Assembly: GCA_964400015.1 (NCBI GenBank)
Contig: CAYNRR010000016.1
Location: forward strand, 1 to 32,681
Direction of reading: 5' to 3'
DNA: 32,681 nucleotides
DNA from: UBA1234 sp964400015
GTDB taxonomy: Bacteria > Bacillota > Clostridia > TANB77 > UBA1234
Below, one piece after another: positions 9,503 to 18,435 of this stretch. The first letter of the stretch is position 1; each line of letters starts with the position of its first letter. The position numbers were made by a program, and so were the translations under genes. The notes under the pieces are model-generated. The model searched no databases. It was given only the letters and a program-made list of their open reading frames with translations, and was not told the origin of the DNA.

Positions 9503-10969
9503 TTATTTTCTTACGTAGTCTCTGGGGACAATGCCTTCAGCCAAATCTGCCTTATCAAGAACAGCTTTGATTTCGGGGCCCATGAGGACTTCGCGTTTAA
9601 GCAAAGCCTGAGTAAGAGCTTCGAGCTGAGCTTTATGAGAAGAAACGATTTTGAAAGTTACGTCATAGAGTCGCTTGATTTCTTTCTGAATAAAGACTTC
9701 GGATTCATGCCAAAGGCGATCAGAGGTAAGACCTTCGTCATCGTCATAAATGACAGGACCAAGTTCTTCGGACATACCAAGGTTTTGATACATAATGATA
9801 GCAGACATATTGGCACTGCGTAAATCACTATGAACTCCAGAAGATGTTTCGCCATAAATGAGTTTCTCGGCAGCCATACCACCAAGACTGTAAATGATAT
9901 TGTACTCGAAGTCATGCTTGAACAAGCAATGCTTCTCTTCACCTGCATCTTCTTGTGTAAGACCAAGAGATGCTGCACGAGGCGTGATTTCTACTCGACC
10001 CAACACATAATTGGGATTAGAATAGTAAGCTGCAATAACATGTCCAGCTTCGTGATATGCAGTGGAAATCCGTTCTTTTTCAGAAAGTTTGTTGTACATC
10101 TGTCCAGCTTCCATAGTAAGCATAACATCGTTGAAATCTTTTGCAGTCACAAGCAGTTCGCCTTTTCGAGAAGCATGAAGAGCAGTTTCACGAATGATAT
10201 ATTCAAGATCCTTAGGATACATGCCCAAAGTGTTCCTTGCGAGTTGCTCGGCAGAAACATCATCGGCAAGAGGAAGTTCAAACTTTTTGAAATAAGCTTC
10301 AATAAGCTTCTGACGAGTCTGCAACGTAGGCGGCTGCATCATGATTGTCTTATTCTGACTAAAAGCATTATTCTCAAAATAAAATGCAGGAAGCTCAAAA
10401 GCACCAGTAGAAGAAGAAAGGAGAATAATGTTGTTAGGAGTAGAACAAACTCTAGAAATAAACTGATTGTGGAAGAACATTAAAAGTTCAGCCGAAAGTC
10501 CTTGTACAGCTGCGAAGTCGTTGAACAACAAAACACAGCCATTCTGCATAGAAGCAGCCAGATCGAAAATCAGGTTCAAAATGTGTTTGACATCTTTGGA
10601 AAATGCCACAAAAGAGGACATACTCATTGTGATGATAGGAACTTGTGCCGTTTTGGCAAGAGCGTTTATCAAAATTGTCTTGCCAGAACCAGGTTCGCCT
10701 CCAAGCAGATATCTGGTATGAGGAATCAAAACAGGATTTTGCTGATAAAATTCGATATTTTTCAAGAAGTTCAGTGCATCTTGAAGAATTTCCTTTTCGT
10801 TTTCCATGCCGATAAGGTCATCAAAAGTAGAAGTGAGTTCATCGGGATAGACAACGGTGACAAAATACTTCTTGAGTTTGGAAACGGTAGAAGAAATCTT
10901 TACGTTTTTTGCCGAAGAAGAAAGGCTTGCTAACCGACCGGTTTTTTCAGGTTGCTTCATAAATTTCAT
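9503..10969 (-). CDS. Cytosolic FtsH-like zinc metalloprotease with degenerate AAA domain
   Basis: This 488-aa protein combines an AAA module with a peptidase-M41 module. Walker A is present (GGEPGSGKT, K97). The Walker B region reads VLLFNDFAAV, so the usual DE pair is N150-D151. The second region of homology lacks the RPGRFDR arginine fingers (ENNAFSQNK at the equivalent place). The protease module is intact: HEAGH at 306-310 and a likely third zinc ligand D382 in SSGVHSDLRSAN. There is no N-terminal membrane segment, unlike true FtsH (usually 600 aa or more). The start is ATG 10969 behind AAGGAGG. GC is about 45 % in sampled lines, well above neighbours, which suggests transfer. Its substrate is unknown. 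Confidence 0.85.
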   Translation of the reverse strand: MKFMKQPEKTGRLASLSSSAKNVKISSTVSKLKKYFVTVVYPDELTSTFDDLIGMENEKEILQDALNFLKNIEFYQQNPVLIPHTRYLLGGEPGSGKTILINALAKTAQVPIITMSMSSFVAFSKDVKHILNLIFDLAASMQNGCVLLFNDFAAVQGLSAELLMFFHNQFISRVCSTPNNIILLSSSTGAFELPAFYFENNAFSQNKTIMMQPPTLQTRQKLIEAYFKKFELPLADDVSAEQLARNTLGMYPKDLEYIIRETALHASRKGELLVTAKDFNDVMLTMEAGQMYNKLSEKERISTAYHEAGHVIAAYYSNPNYVLGRVEITPRAASLGLTQEDAGEEKHCLFKHDFEYNIIYSLGGMAAEKLIYGETSSGVHSDLRSANMSAIIMYQNLGMSEELGPVIYDDDEGLTSDRLWHESEVFIQKEIKRLYDVTFKIVSSHKAQLEALTQALLKREVLMGPEIKAVLDKADLAEGIVPRDYVRK

Positions 10970-11015
10970 AATGGAATACCTCCTTATGTTAATTTTAAAA
11001 TTTAGTGACGCGTAT

Positions 11016-11044
11016 ATTATTACACGGAAATGCCTAAAAGTCAA
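11016..11044 (-). promoter_or_regulatory. Sigma-A promoter of the FtsH-like gene
   Basis: On the minus strand a TTGACT -35 (11039-11044) is followed after 17 bases by AATAAT (or TAATAA with 16 bases). The transcript would have a leader of about 40 bases before ATG 10969, so the gene is transcribed alone. Confidence 0.65.
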
Positions 11045-11069
11045 TGGAAAAGAGTGGTATAGAAAATAC

Positions 11070-11098
11070 TTGACATCATATAAATATCGTTGTATAGT
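11070..11098 (+). promoter_or_regulatory. Sigma-A promoter of the ABC transporter operon
   Basis: Consensus-like TTGACA (11070-11075), 17-base spacer, TATAGT (11093-11098). It lies about 64 bases ahead of the ATPase start codon and is overlapped at its downstream edge by an inverted-repeat operator. Confidence 0.85.
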
Positions 11099-11120
11099 TG
11101 TACTAGTACAGATAGTACAA
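11098..11120 (+). promoter_or_regulatory. Inverted-repeat operator, likely for the GntR/YtrA-type repressor
   Basis: Perfect 8-bp arms TTGTACTA and TAGTACAA separated by 7 bases begin at the last base of the -10 box, over the expected transcription start. The GTAC-TA half-sites resemble what I recall of YtrA-subfamily GntR operators. The third gene of the operon encodes such a regulator, so autorepression is likely. Confidence 0.65.
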
Positions 11121-11161
11121 ATGCAAAAAGAATAGGTGTAAAATTAAAAGGAGGGAAGAAT

Positions 11162-12058
11162 ATGATTCAAATAGTAGATCTTACTAAATCATTTGGAAAT
11201 ACCAAAGTTTTAGAAAATCTTAATTGCACAATTAAAACGGGTTGTATATATGGCCTTATAGGTGCAAATGGAGCAGGTAAATCTACTCTAATGAGAATTA
11301 TTACAGGAATTTATAAAAAGGATGCAGGCATTATTGCTGTAGATGGAAAAGAGTTAACAGATGATGCTTCTATGAAAGAAAAAATTGTTTATGTTCCAGA
11401 CGACTTATTTTTCTTTAAGCATTATACAATTAAAGATATGATTACTTTTTATAAAAATATGTATTCTAAGTTTGATGAAACGTATGCAAACAAACTATTT
11501 GATATCTTAAAATTAGATAAGAAAAAGAAGATAGAAACATTTTCAAAAGGTATGAAAAGACAAACAGCGTTGATTTTGGCGTTGTCTACGAATGCAGAGT
11601 ACATGTTTTTTGATGAAACTTTTGATGGAGTAGATCCTGTTGTTAGAAATCTTCTAAAAAAGATAATTGCAGAAAAAATGGAAGATAAGGGTTCTACTAT
11701 AATAATATCAAGCCACAATCTAAGAGAATTAGAAGATATATGTGATAATTTAGGTCTTCTATATAAAGGTGGAATTTTATTTGAAAGTGATGTAGATACT
11801 TTAAAGACAAATATGTTTAAAATTCAAATATCACTTGGTAAAGACTTTACAAAAGAAAACTTCAAAGATTTTAAAGTTTTAAGCTTTAAAAAGAACGGTA
11901 GCGTTGCAACTGTAATAATTGAGGGTGAAAGAGAAAAATGTGAAGAGCAAATAATGGCAATGAATCCAATTATTTTAGACTTTTTGCCACTTACATTAGA
12001 AGAAATATTTATATATCAGATGGAGGTGTTAGGATATGAGTTTAACCAAATTATTTAA
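11162..12058 (+). CDS. ABC transporter ATP-binding protein
   Basis: The 298-aa protein has Walker A GANGAGKST (34-42), a degenerate signature FSKGMKRQ in place of LSGGQ, Walker B YMFFDETFDGVDP and the H-loop SSHNLRELED. This pattern is typical of the drug/peptide-export ATPases of the YtrB/BcrA type. A C-terminal extension of about 80 residues follows the ATPase core. The start at 11162 is set by AAAAGGAGG about 8 bases upstream and by the family N-terminus. Its end overlaps the permease gene by 23 bases. It energises the permease encoded next; the substrate is unknown. Confidence 0.9.
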   Translation: MIQIVDLTKSFGNTKVLENLNCTIKTGCIYGLIGANGAGKSTLMRIITGIYKKDAGIIAVDGKELTDDASMKEKIVYVPDDLFFFKHYTIKDMITFYKNMYSKFDETYANKLFDILKLDKKKKIETFSKGMKRQTALILALSTNAEYMFFDETFDGVDPVVRNLLKKIIAEKMEDKGSTIIISSHNLRELEDICDNLGLLYKGGILFESDVDTLKTNMFKIQISLGKDFTKENFKDFKVLSFKKNGSVATVIIEGEREKCEEQIMAMNPIILDFLPLTLEEIFIYQMEVLGYEFNQII

Positions 12059-14018
12059 TTTTAAGTATTTTAAAGAAAACGTAAAAAAGTCAAAATCTAT
12101 AATACTTTTAATGTTGATAATTTTACCGATGTTTACGGTGTTACAACTTATGAACTATTCAGCTCAGGTATATGATTTTGAATTATTAAGTGCTATAAAT
12201 ACAGTCCTATCATTTGTATTTCCATTTTTATTGTCACTATCACTATTTGGATATGTTTATAAAAAGACAAGTGTAGATTTTATGGGTTCAATGCCTATTA
12301 GCAGAAAAACTGTTTTTACTACTAACACAATTGGTGGAGCATTTTTGATATTACTACTTCAGTTTATTACGTTTATATTTACGGTAATAATGGCACAATT
12401 TATAAAGCCTATAATATTTACTAAACTTGCATTTCATATTTTTATTTATCAGACATTATCATATTTATTTGTATTTTCAATATCAAATTTAGCAATGAGT
12501 GTTTCTGGTAATATAATGACACAAGTAGCTGTTACACTTTTGTTATTTGCTGCATATCCAGTGTTATCTTTCTACATTAACGAAGTATCATGCATAAATG
12601 TAGAATATAAAAACTTATATTTAGATTATAACAATATGTATAATTTTACATTACCACTTTCATTGATTATTAAAAATGGAGTGCCATATACAAGTTCAAT
12701 TGTAAAAACAATTATTCTTTCTATAATTTATAGTTTATTTGGATTACTTATATTTAAAAACAGAAAAATGGAAAAAGCAGGAGAGTCTTTTATGACTGAA
12801 AAAGCACATTTAATAGTTAAAGGTTTAACACTTATACCATTTGCAATATTTACAAATGAAATTTTTGAGTATTCTAATTTGTCAGAAACATTATTGCTTT
12901 TGGCTATTATATTAGTATACTGGTTTTTATATGACTTAGTTACATCAAAAAAGATTAAGATTATTAAAAATTTAATTAGTTTGGTTATTTCATTTTCAAT
13001 AGTTTTAGGTGCAGTTATAATTATGATTGCAGTTAATGAAAAAGTTAAGAGCAATTTTGGAATAAAAGATGTCGATTATTTAACAATAACAGAAAGCAGA
13101 TATTACTATAATTACTATAGTTATGGAAGAATTTATGATAGCTATGAAAAATCAAGTTATAAAGTAACAGATAAAAAAATGATCAAGCAAATATTTGATT
13201 TAGCAAACGATTTAGCAAATGATCCAGATAAAAAAATATCATATGATGAAAATAACGATAATAACGATACTGATCAAATTAAAGTTGTATATGAATTAAG
13301 AGGATATATACACGATTATGAATATTTTGAAGTTAATACAACACTTTTGAAATCAGATATAGACAAATTACTTTCTGAAACTGAAAAAGAAGAATTTGAA
13401 TTGGTTTCAAATGCAGTATGTATGCATGATTATGACTCTATAACACAAGCTGAAAGAAAGCAAATATTAGATATAGTAAAGACAATGGAACCTTCAGAGA
13501 TAAGAACAAATAGAACTTATTATTCGGCTCAAAATGAGTACATTACTGTAATTCAATATAGAAATCATAAAGTTGAAACAATTTTGTATTCATTGAAAGA
13601 AAATGCAGAATTAAGTGACTTAGTAAATTCACTTAAACTAAAAGAATTAAAATATCGCCTAGAAAATAGTAAGGTAGAATGGATAAGTGTAGATTATAAA
13701 CCATCGGAAAACAAATATAGTTCATACTATAATTCGTATCATGCACCAAATAGCACATTAGAAGAGTTGAAAACATATCTAGAGAAATTTGCTGATAGTA
13801 ATGAAAAAATAGATTATACGAAAGCTATGTTTATTTTAGATATAAATTTCAAAGGCTATAATTCATTAAGTATATTAAGTAATGATTGTGAAAGCATGTC
13901 AAAGATAGTAAAAAAAGACAATGAAAATGATTACGAAATTGATTATGATAAAATCTATTATGAAGATGCTTATGATAGCATAATTAGCACAGAGGAGACA
14001 GTTACGATTATAGATTAG
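12036..14018 (+). CDS. ABC transporter permease with large C-terminal extracytoplasmic domain
   Basis: The 660-aa protein has a membrane half (about residues 15-340) with eight or nine hydrophobic helices, such as those around 20-40, 60-80, 106-130, 140-190, 212-228, 262-300 and 312-335. The second half (about 340-660) is soluble, tyrosine- and lysine-rich and carries no motif I recognise. It resembles the large permeases paired with YtrB-like ATPases and GntR regulators in Clostridia. The hydrophobic half contains a SMPISRKTVF segment common in these permeases. A GGAGGTG site lies within the end of the ATPase gene, which overlaps by 23 bases. Likely role: export or sensing of a peptide or cell-envelope compound; this is inference. 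Confidence 0.8.
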   Translation: MSLTKLFNFKYFKENVKKSKSIILLMLIILPMFTVLQLMNYSAQVYDFELLSAINTVLSFVFPFLLSLSLFGYVYKKTSVDFMGSMPISRKTVFTTNTIGGAFLILLLQFITFIFTVIMAQFIKPIIFTKLAFHIFIYQTLSYLFVFSISNLAMSVSGNIMTQVAVTLLLFAAYPVLSFYINEVSCINVEYKNLYLDYNNMYNFTLPLSLIIKNGVPYTSSIVKTIILSIIYSLFGLLIFKNRKMEKAGESFMTEKAHLIVKGLTLIPFAIFTNEIFEYSNLSETLLLLAIILVYWFLYDLVTSKKIKIIKNLISLVISFSIVLGAVIIMIAVNEKVKSNFGIKDVDYLTITESRYYYNYYSYGRIYDSYEKSSYKVTDKKMIKQIFDLANDLANDPDKKISYDENNDNNDTDQIKVVYELRGYIHDYEYFEVNTTLLKSDIDKLLSETEKEEFELVSNAVCMHDYDSITQAERKQILDIVKTMEPSEIRTNRTYYSAQNEYITVIQYRNHKVETILYSLKENAELSDLVNSLKLKELKYRLENSKVEWISVDYKPSENKYSSYYNSYHAPNSTLEELKTYLEKFADSNEKIDYTKAMFILDINFKGYNSLSILSNDCESMSKIVKKDNENDYEIDYDKIYYEDAYDSIISTEETVTIID

Positions 14019-14029
14019 GGGGGATTTTA

Positions 14030-14377
14030 ATGGTAACGTTAGATTATCAAAGTAGAACTCCCATTTATGAACAAATTGTTAATGAGATAGAACGTTATAT
14101 TTCACTTGGAATATTAAAAGCTGAAGAGCAATTACCATCGATTAGAGATTTTGCAACAACACTTGGTATAAATCCTAATACGGTAAAAAAAGCTTATGAA
14201 GAGCTTGAAAGACGTGGCTCAATAACTGTTATTTCTACTAAAGGTACATTTGTTTCAAAAGATATTGAGGGAGTTTCAAAAAGAAAGGTTAAAGAAATTA
14301 TAAACCAGATAAAAGAAGAGCTAAAGGAACTTGAACAATTGGGAGTGAAAAAAGAAGAAGTATTGAAACAACTTTAG
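14030..14377 (+). CDS. GntR-family regulator, YtrA subfamily
   Basis: At 115 aa this is the short YtrA type: a GntR winged helix (residues about 8-75, with PIYEQIVNEIERYI, LPSIRDFATTLGINPNTVKK and a GTFV wing) followed by only a short helical dimerisation tail. No ligand-binding domain is present. It starts behind AGGGGGGA, eleven bases after the permease stop. In Bacillus the related YtrA represses its own ABC operon, and cell-wall-active antibiotics relieve it. Here the likely target is the inverted repeat at 11098-11120 at the operon promoter. Confidence 0.9.
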   Translation: MVTLDYQSRTPIYEQIVNEIERYISLGILKAEEQLPSIRDFATTLGINPNTVKKAYEELERRGSITVISTKGTFVSKDIEGVSKRKVKEIINQIKEELKELEQLGVKKEEVLKQL

Positions 14378-14399
14378 AAAATTTATAACAAATTAAGAG

Positions 14400-14424
14400 G
14401 AGTGGCTTAAGGCCACTCTTTTTT
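14400..14424 (+). terminator. Terminator of the ABC/GntR operon
   Basis: Seven-bp stem GAGTGGC / GCCACTC with a 5-base loop, then TTTTTT. It closes the three-gene operon. Confidence 0.9.
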
Positions 14425-14695
14425 GGATAAAAATGGTGGAAAAGCCTACGGAAATAAGGAAGTTAACAATTTATGTCATCACATCATTTGACATAATATA
14501 AGAAAGCAAAAAACGAGTTGAAAAAATTTTCTTTTCTACGGAAGAACTGCAAAAGGGCTATTTTAAAGCATTTTGCTTGTAACATTCTTGAAATAATGTT
14601 AAAATATTATTGTAACAATTTAAAATATAAGAATTTATGTATAGTTCTTATAAAAATATTTACAAAAATTAACAAAGGAAAAGAGGTGATTTCAC
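14425..14695 (+). promoter_or_regulatory. Leader region of the GH18 gene with candidate promoter at 14577-14605
   Basis: There is no gene between the terminator and the GH18 start. The best promoter match is TTGTAA (14577-14582), 17 bases, TAAAAT (14600-14605). A TTGACA at about 14489 has no good -10 at the right distance. A GAGGTGAT ribosome binding site lies just before the start codon. Confidence 0.4.
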
Positions 14696-16090
14696 ATGAG
14701 AAAATTTATAGTTACTGGAACAATAGTTATAACGTTATTCAGTTCTACAGTTCTTGCTGGAGAACGTTTGAATTTGGGTTATATTTATAGTGCGTCAAAA
14801 TCTCATTCTGAAATCATTGAGTTTACAAATAATTCGGTAAATGTAGTTTCACCTACTTGTTTTGATATGACTCAAAACGGTAGATTAGAAATTAACGGAA
14901 TATTAGATAGAGAATTTATTGATGAAATGCATGAAAAAGGTATAAAGGTTACTCCTTTTTTAAGTAATCACTGGGGTAAAAAACGTGCACAAGCAGCTTT
15001 AAGAAATCCATATCCAATAATTCAAGAAGTTGTAAATGCTGTGTATGAATATAATCTTGATGGCGTGAATGTAGACATTGAAAATTTGGATTCTAAAGAT
15101 AAAGATGCTTTAACAAATTTCATGAAACTTATGAGAGAGGCAATGCCAGCAGATAAAACAGTTTCAATTGCTGTTGCTGCTAATCCAGAAAAGCTTACAA
15201 CAACATGGATTGCTGCATATGATTATAAAGCATTAGCTGAGTATGTAGATTACATGGTAGTAATGACTTATGATGAACATTGTTATGGTGGTGCTGAGGG
15301 ACCTGTTGCTGGTATTAACTTTGTTGAAAAGTCAATTCAGGCAGTATTAGAAGAGGTTTCTAGAGATAAAGTTGTTATGGGTATTCCTTTGTACGGCAGA
15401 TTTTGGCAACAAGGTAAAGATGTAGGTGGAGAGGCAATTGTTATAGCCAATGTGCCAAGACTTATTAAAAAGCATAAATTAGTTCCTAAATATAACGAAA
15501 TAGAGCAAACTCCATTTGTACAATTAGAAGTGTATGAGGGAGGAACAAGTTCATACATAAATGGTAGAATGTTAGAACCAGGAGTATATAATATTTATTA
15601 TGAAAATGAAAATAGTATTAAAGCTAAACTTGAAATTGTAAACAAATACGATATTTTAGGTACAGGATTATGGGCACTTGATAATGAAGATGCTGATTTT
15701 TGGACATATTACAAGGACGCATTAAATGCTAAACCTTATGAAACAGAAGCAGAAGTAAAATATAGAAAAAAATTAGAATATGCAGCTAAGTATTTTGTTG
15801 TAACTGAAGAAAAAACTGATTTACTTCCAGAAGCATCTTTAGAGTATGCTCAAAAAGTAAATTTGAAATTAGATTATAATGTAAATACAGTTACCGAGAA
15901 AAAAGTTGATGTGAGAAATAATATGACAGAAATAGTTTTCGTTCTTCCATCAAAGAAGAAATCAAAAGCAATAAAGATTAAAAGATTTTATATAGACGAA
16001 AATAATGAATTAAAGGCAAGTGAATCTAATTTATACTATAACACTTCATATGTTGAAACTGTTTCTAGTAAAGTATTACTTGTAGTTTAA
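14696..16090 (+). CDS. Secreted glycoside hydrolase family 18 protein (spore/peptidoglycan or chitinase-like)
   Basis: The 464-aa protein starts with a signal peptide (MRKFIVTGTIVITLFSSTVLA, cleavage about 21/22). The catalytic barrel spans about 23-345. The GH18 signature DGVNVDIE is at 122-129, with catalytic E129 and D122/D127 in place. MVVMTYDEH is the conserved strand 6 motif and GTGLWALDNED the last strand. This resembles the SleL/YaaH cortex-hydrolase branch of GH18, but no LysM repeats are present. The C-terminal 110 residues form an unrecognised beta-rich domain. Spore-cortex or peptidoglycan N-acetylglucosaminidase activity is plausible; chitin is also possible. Confidence 0.85.
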   Translation: MRKFIVTGTIVITLFSSTVLAGERLNLGYIYSASKSHSEIIEFTNNSVNVVSPTCFDMTQNGRLEINGILDREFIDEMHEKGIKVTPFLSNHWGKKRAQAALRNPYPIIQEVVNAVYEYNLDGVNVDIENLDSKDKDALTNFMKLMREAMPADKTVSIAVAANPEKLTTTWIAAYDYKALAEYVDYMVVMTYDEHCYGGAEGPVAGINFVEKSIQAVLEEVSRDKVVMGIPLYGRFWQQGKDVGGEAIVIANVPRLIKKHKLVPKYNEIEQTPFVQLEVYEGGTSSYINGRMLEPGVYNIYYENENSIKAKLEIVNKYDILGTGLWALDNEDADFWTYYKDALNAKPYETEAEVKYRKKLEYAAKYFVVTEEKTDLLPEASLEYAQKVNLKLDYNVNTVTEKKVDVRNNMTEIVFVLPSKKKSKAIKIKRFYIDENNELKASESNLYYNTSYVETVSSKVLLVV

Positions 16091-16110
16091 TAAACATTTC
16101 TTGACTAATA

Positions 16111-16132
16111 TTATCTTGATATATTAAGATAA
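16111..16132 (+). promoter_or_regulatory. Palindrome ahead of the Nudix gene
   Basis: TTATCTT and AAGATAA form 7-bp arms around 8 bases, 16 bases before the ATG. A TTGACT (16101-16106) just upstream could be its -35 with a weak -10 inside the palindrome, so the repeat may be an operator. AT-rich context makes chance possible. Confidence 0.35.
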
Positions 16133-16148
16133 ATGTGTTGGTGATGAT

Positions 16149-16676
16149 ATGAAAGAATTAGTAATAAATGATGACAATTTAAAAGATGAAGAGATGGATG
16201 GCGTTATAACTAGAGTTAAGGCTTTTATAATAAACAAAGATAACAAGGTGCTAATTGCTCGTTCAAACGGTGGATGTCAACTTCCAGGTGGTCATGTTGA
16301 AAAAAATGAAACACATGAAGAAGCATTGATTAGAGAAATAAGAGAAGAAGTTGGAATTACTATTGATAAAAATGAAATTGAAAAATTTTTCGTGATAAAA
16401 AGATATATGCCAAATTATTTTAATACTAGTAAAAATATAATTTCAGATGTAATTTATTTTGTCGTGAGAACTGACGAAAAGCCTAATAAAAAGAATACAC
16501 ATTATACATCATTGGAAAAAGAATACAATTTTCACATAGAAAGTGTAGATTTTAGATGTTTAACATCGTATGTAAATAATGTCGTAAAAAAGGATGGCAA
16601 GCAAATCAATAAGATTATCGCCGAAGAACTTTTATATGCGTATGATGAATTAAAAAAATATAAAACGGAACTTTAA
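16149..16676 (+). CDS. Nudix hydrolase
   Basis: The 175-aa protein contains a perfect Nudix box, Gx5Ex7REUxEExGU, from G48 to I70 (GHVEKNE...REIREEVGI). Nudix enzymes cleave nucleoside diphosphates linked to another moiety, using metal bound by the REUxEE glutamates. The substrate cannot be deduced. Its ribosome binding site (GGTGATG) is weaker than those of neighbours. The stop codon is inside the stem of the following terminator, which also separates it from the convergent rqcH. Confidence 0.88.
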   Translation: MKELVINDDNLKDEEMDGVITRVKAFIINKDNKVLIARSNGGCQLPGGHVEKNETHEEALIREIREEVGITIDKNEIEKFFVIKRYMPNYFNTSKNIISDVIYFVVRTDEKPNKKNTHYTSLEKEYNFHIESVDFRCLTSYVNNVVKKDGKQINKIIAEELLYAYDELKKYKTEL

Positions 16677-16692
16677 AAAGTCCCGTTTTTTT
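16662..16692. terminator. Terminator between the Nudix gene and rqcH, probably bidirectional
   Basis: Arms AAAACGG-ACTTT and AAAGT-CCGTTTT with one mismatch, followed by T7 on the plus strand and a T-rich run on the minus strand. The 5' arm overlaps the end of the Nudix coding region. Confidence 0.8.
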
Positions 16693-16706
16693 ATTGCTTG
16701 TAATTT

Positions 16707-18407
16707 TTAAACTATGATTGTTTTATAGTCTGTATACACGACCATTCCTGGTTTAGCACCAGCTTCTTTATGAACATATTTTACTAAAGTGTAATCTACT
16801 TCAACTTTAGAAGAATCTTTGGCATTACTGTGTTTCTTGGCGATAGTTGCTGCGTAGTAAAGCAATTCATCTGAAACATTTTCAGACTCAATTATTACAT
16901 GACTTCCATGAATGTTCTTAGTGTGAAGCCACATATAGTTTTTCATTGCTAACTTTAATGTCAATCTATCATTTTGAATATTATTTCGACCTGCTAAAAT
17001 TTTTATTCCTTCAAATTCGTATTCATGTGGAGTAGAAGGCAAATCTTTTTTCTTTCCTTTTTTTGAACTCTTTTTTAGATATCCAGTTGAAGTTGCTTCA
17101 TCACGAATATCATCTAATTCAAAAATAGATTCAGCTTCTTCAATTTCAAATAAAACACTTTGCAAATAGTTTAATTCTTCTTCATAAGTCTTTTTATATT
17201 CTTTCGCGTGCAAAATAGATCCTTTTAATTTATTATATTTTTTAAAGTATAATTGCGCATTGCGTGAAGGTGTAAGGTTTATTTGAAGAGGGATTTCTAT
17301 CAATTTATTGTTATCATAGAAATTTTCGACTTCAAGCTTTGTCATACCAATATTCATTTTATAAATATTACAACTAATTAAATCGCCATATTGTTTATAT
17401 TTTTCAAGGTTAGGTTCTTCATCAAGATTCTTTAAAACCAAAGACAACTTCTTAGAAATTTTAGATATTTGTGCATTTATATCTCTTTGCAAATTTGTTT
17501 TCGCAGATTTAAGTAAAGAAGCATTTTCTTTTTGAGAATAAAATTCGTCTAAAAAGTATGAAACATTGGCAAATTCATTTTTCTCTTTACTGTCTGAATT
17601 TAAAGAATAATCTTTACTATTTTCGTTAAGAATAAGACTAATATTGTAAGAACTAGCTAAGTTTAGTAATTCTGAAATTTTAGTATACAACTTTTCAAAT
17701 ATATTATTAGAGATATTATTTTTAGGTAATTCATTTGGTATATCAAGACTGTTGCAAATGTTTATAATTGAATTTTTACTAAAGCCTATAAATAAACTAC
17801 AAATAATGTTTGATAAACATATATTTTCAAATTCTGATTTTTCAATTTCATTTGATAGTGTATTTGCAAATGTTTCAAAAGATATTTCTTCAAAGTTTAG
17901 TTTGCCCATAGAAGAGGGAAGAATATATTTTCGTGATGGAAGTACTTCACGAACAGAACTCATCGTAATGTCTACATGACGTATAGAATCGATTATTTTA
18001 TCTTTGTCTAGCAATATTACATTACTATATTTGCCCATAAGTTCAACTATTAGATCTTTTGAAACAACATCTCCGAAATCATCAATATTTTCAAATGTCA
18101 ATTTAATAATTCTATCTAAACCAATTTGAGATATATTTAGTAATTTTGCACCAGATAGATACTTTCTAAGTATCATACAAAATTGAGGTGCTTTTTCTGG
18201 ATTATTTCTATTTTCATTACTTAGATGAAGTCGGCAGTTGTTTGCATCTATTGATATTAAAAGTTTTACACTTTTTCTATTTATTGTGTGTAGATGAAGC
18301 CAAATTTCATTTCTATTAGGAACATATATTTTTTCAACTCGACTATTGGTAATAACATTAGATAATTCACTTACAACTAGTCTTGTCGTTAAACCATCAA
18401 AAGCCAT
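16707..18407 (-). CDS. rqcH: RqcH/NFACT-family ribosome quality control protein
   Basis: The 566-aa protein has NFACT-N at 1-190, a helix-hairpin-helix and long coiled coil in the middle (about 190-430), and a C-terminal NFACT-R domain (about 440-555, with LAMKNYMWLHTKNIHGSHVI). The D98-R99 pair in GLDRIIKLTF is the motif needed for tRNA-Ala recruitment, so it should be active in adding alanine tails to stalled nascent chains on 50S subunits. Older annotations call this family fibronectin-binding protein. The start is ATG 18407 behind AAAGGATG; an ATG eight codons upstream lacks a ribosome binding site. Confidence 0.93.
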   Translation of the reverse strand: MAFDGLTTRLVVSELSNVITNSRVEKIYVPNRNEIWLHLHTINRKSVKLLISIDANNCRLHLSNENRNNPEKAPQFCMILRKYLSGAKLLNISQIGLDRIIKLTFENIDDFGDVVSKDLIVELMGKYSNVILLDKDKIIDSIRHVDITMSSVREVLPSRKYILPSSMGKLNFEEISFETFANTLSNEIEKSEFENICLSNIICSLFIGFSKNSIINICNSLDIPNELPKNNISNNIFEKLYTKISELLNLASSYNISLILNENSKDYSLNSDSKEKNEFANVSYFLDEFYSQKENASLLKSAKTNLQRDINAQISKISKKLSLVLKNLDEEPNLEKYKQYGDLISCNIYKMNIGMTKLEVENFYDNNKLIEIPLQINLTPSRNAQLYFKKYNKLKGSILHAKEYKKTYEEELNYLQSVLFEIEEAESIFELDDIRDEATSTGYLKKSSKKGKKKDLPSTPHEYEFEGIKILAGRNNIQNDRLTLKLAMKNYMWLHTKNIHGSHVIIESENVSDELLYYAATIAKKHSNAKDSSKVEVDYTLVKYVHKEAGAKPGMVVYTDYKTIIV

Positions 18408-18435
18408 AAATTCACATCCTTTCGTAAACATGTGA

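Noticed and set aside
9635..11135. Several plus-strand open frames (up to 217 codons) opposite the FtsH-like gene
   Set aside because: They are antisense readings of the protease gene, cysteine- and arginine-rich without family features, and lack ribosome binding sites. The minus-strand protein has clear AAA and HEAGH motifs.
14489..14494. TTGACA ahead of the GH18 gene as the main promoter
   Set aside because: There is no acceptable -10 box at 16-18 bases; the pair at 14577-14605 fits better.
14518..14790. A 90-codon open frame ahead of and overlapping the GH18 gene
   Set aside because: No ribosome binding site, composition of translated AT-rich DNA, and its end overlaps the signal peptide of the better-supported GH18 gene in another frame.
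16707..18407. Fibronectin-binding adhesin
   Set aside because: This older family label does not fit: no signal peptide is present and the D98-R99 motif and NFACT-R domain identify RqcH.
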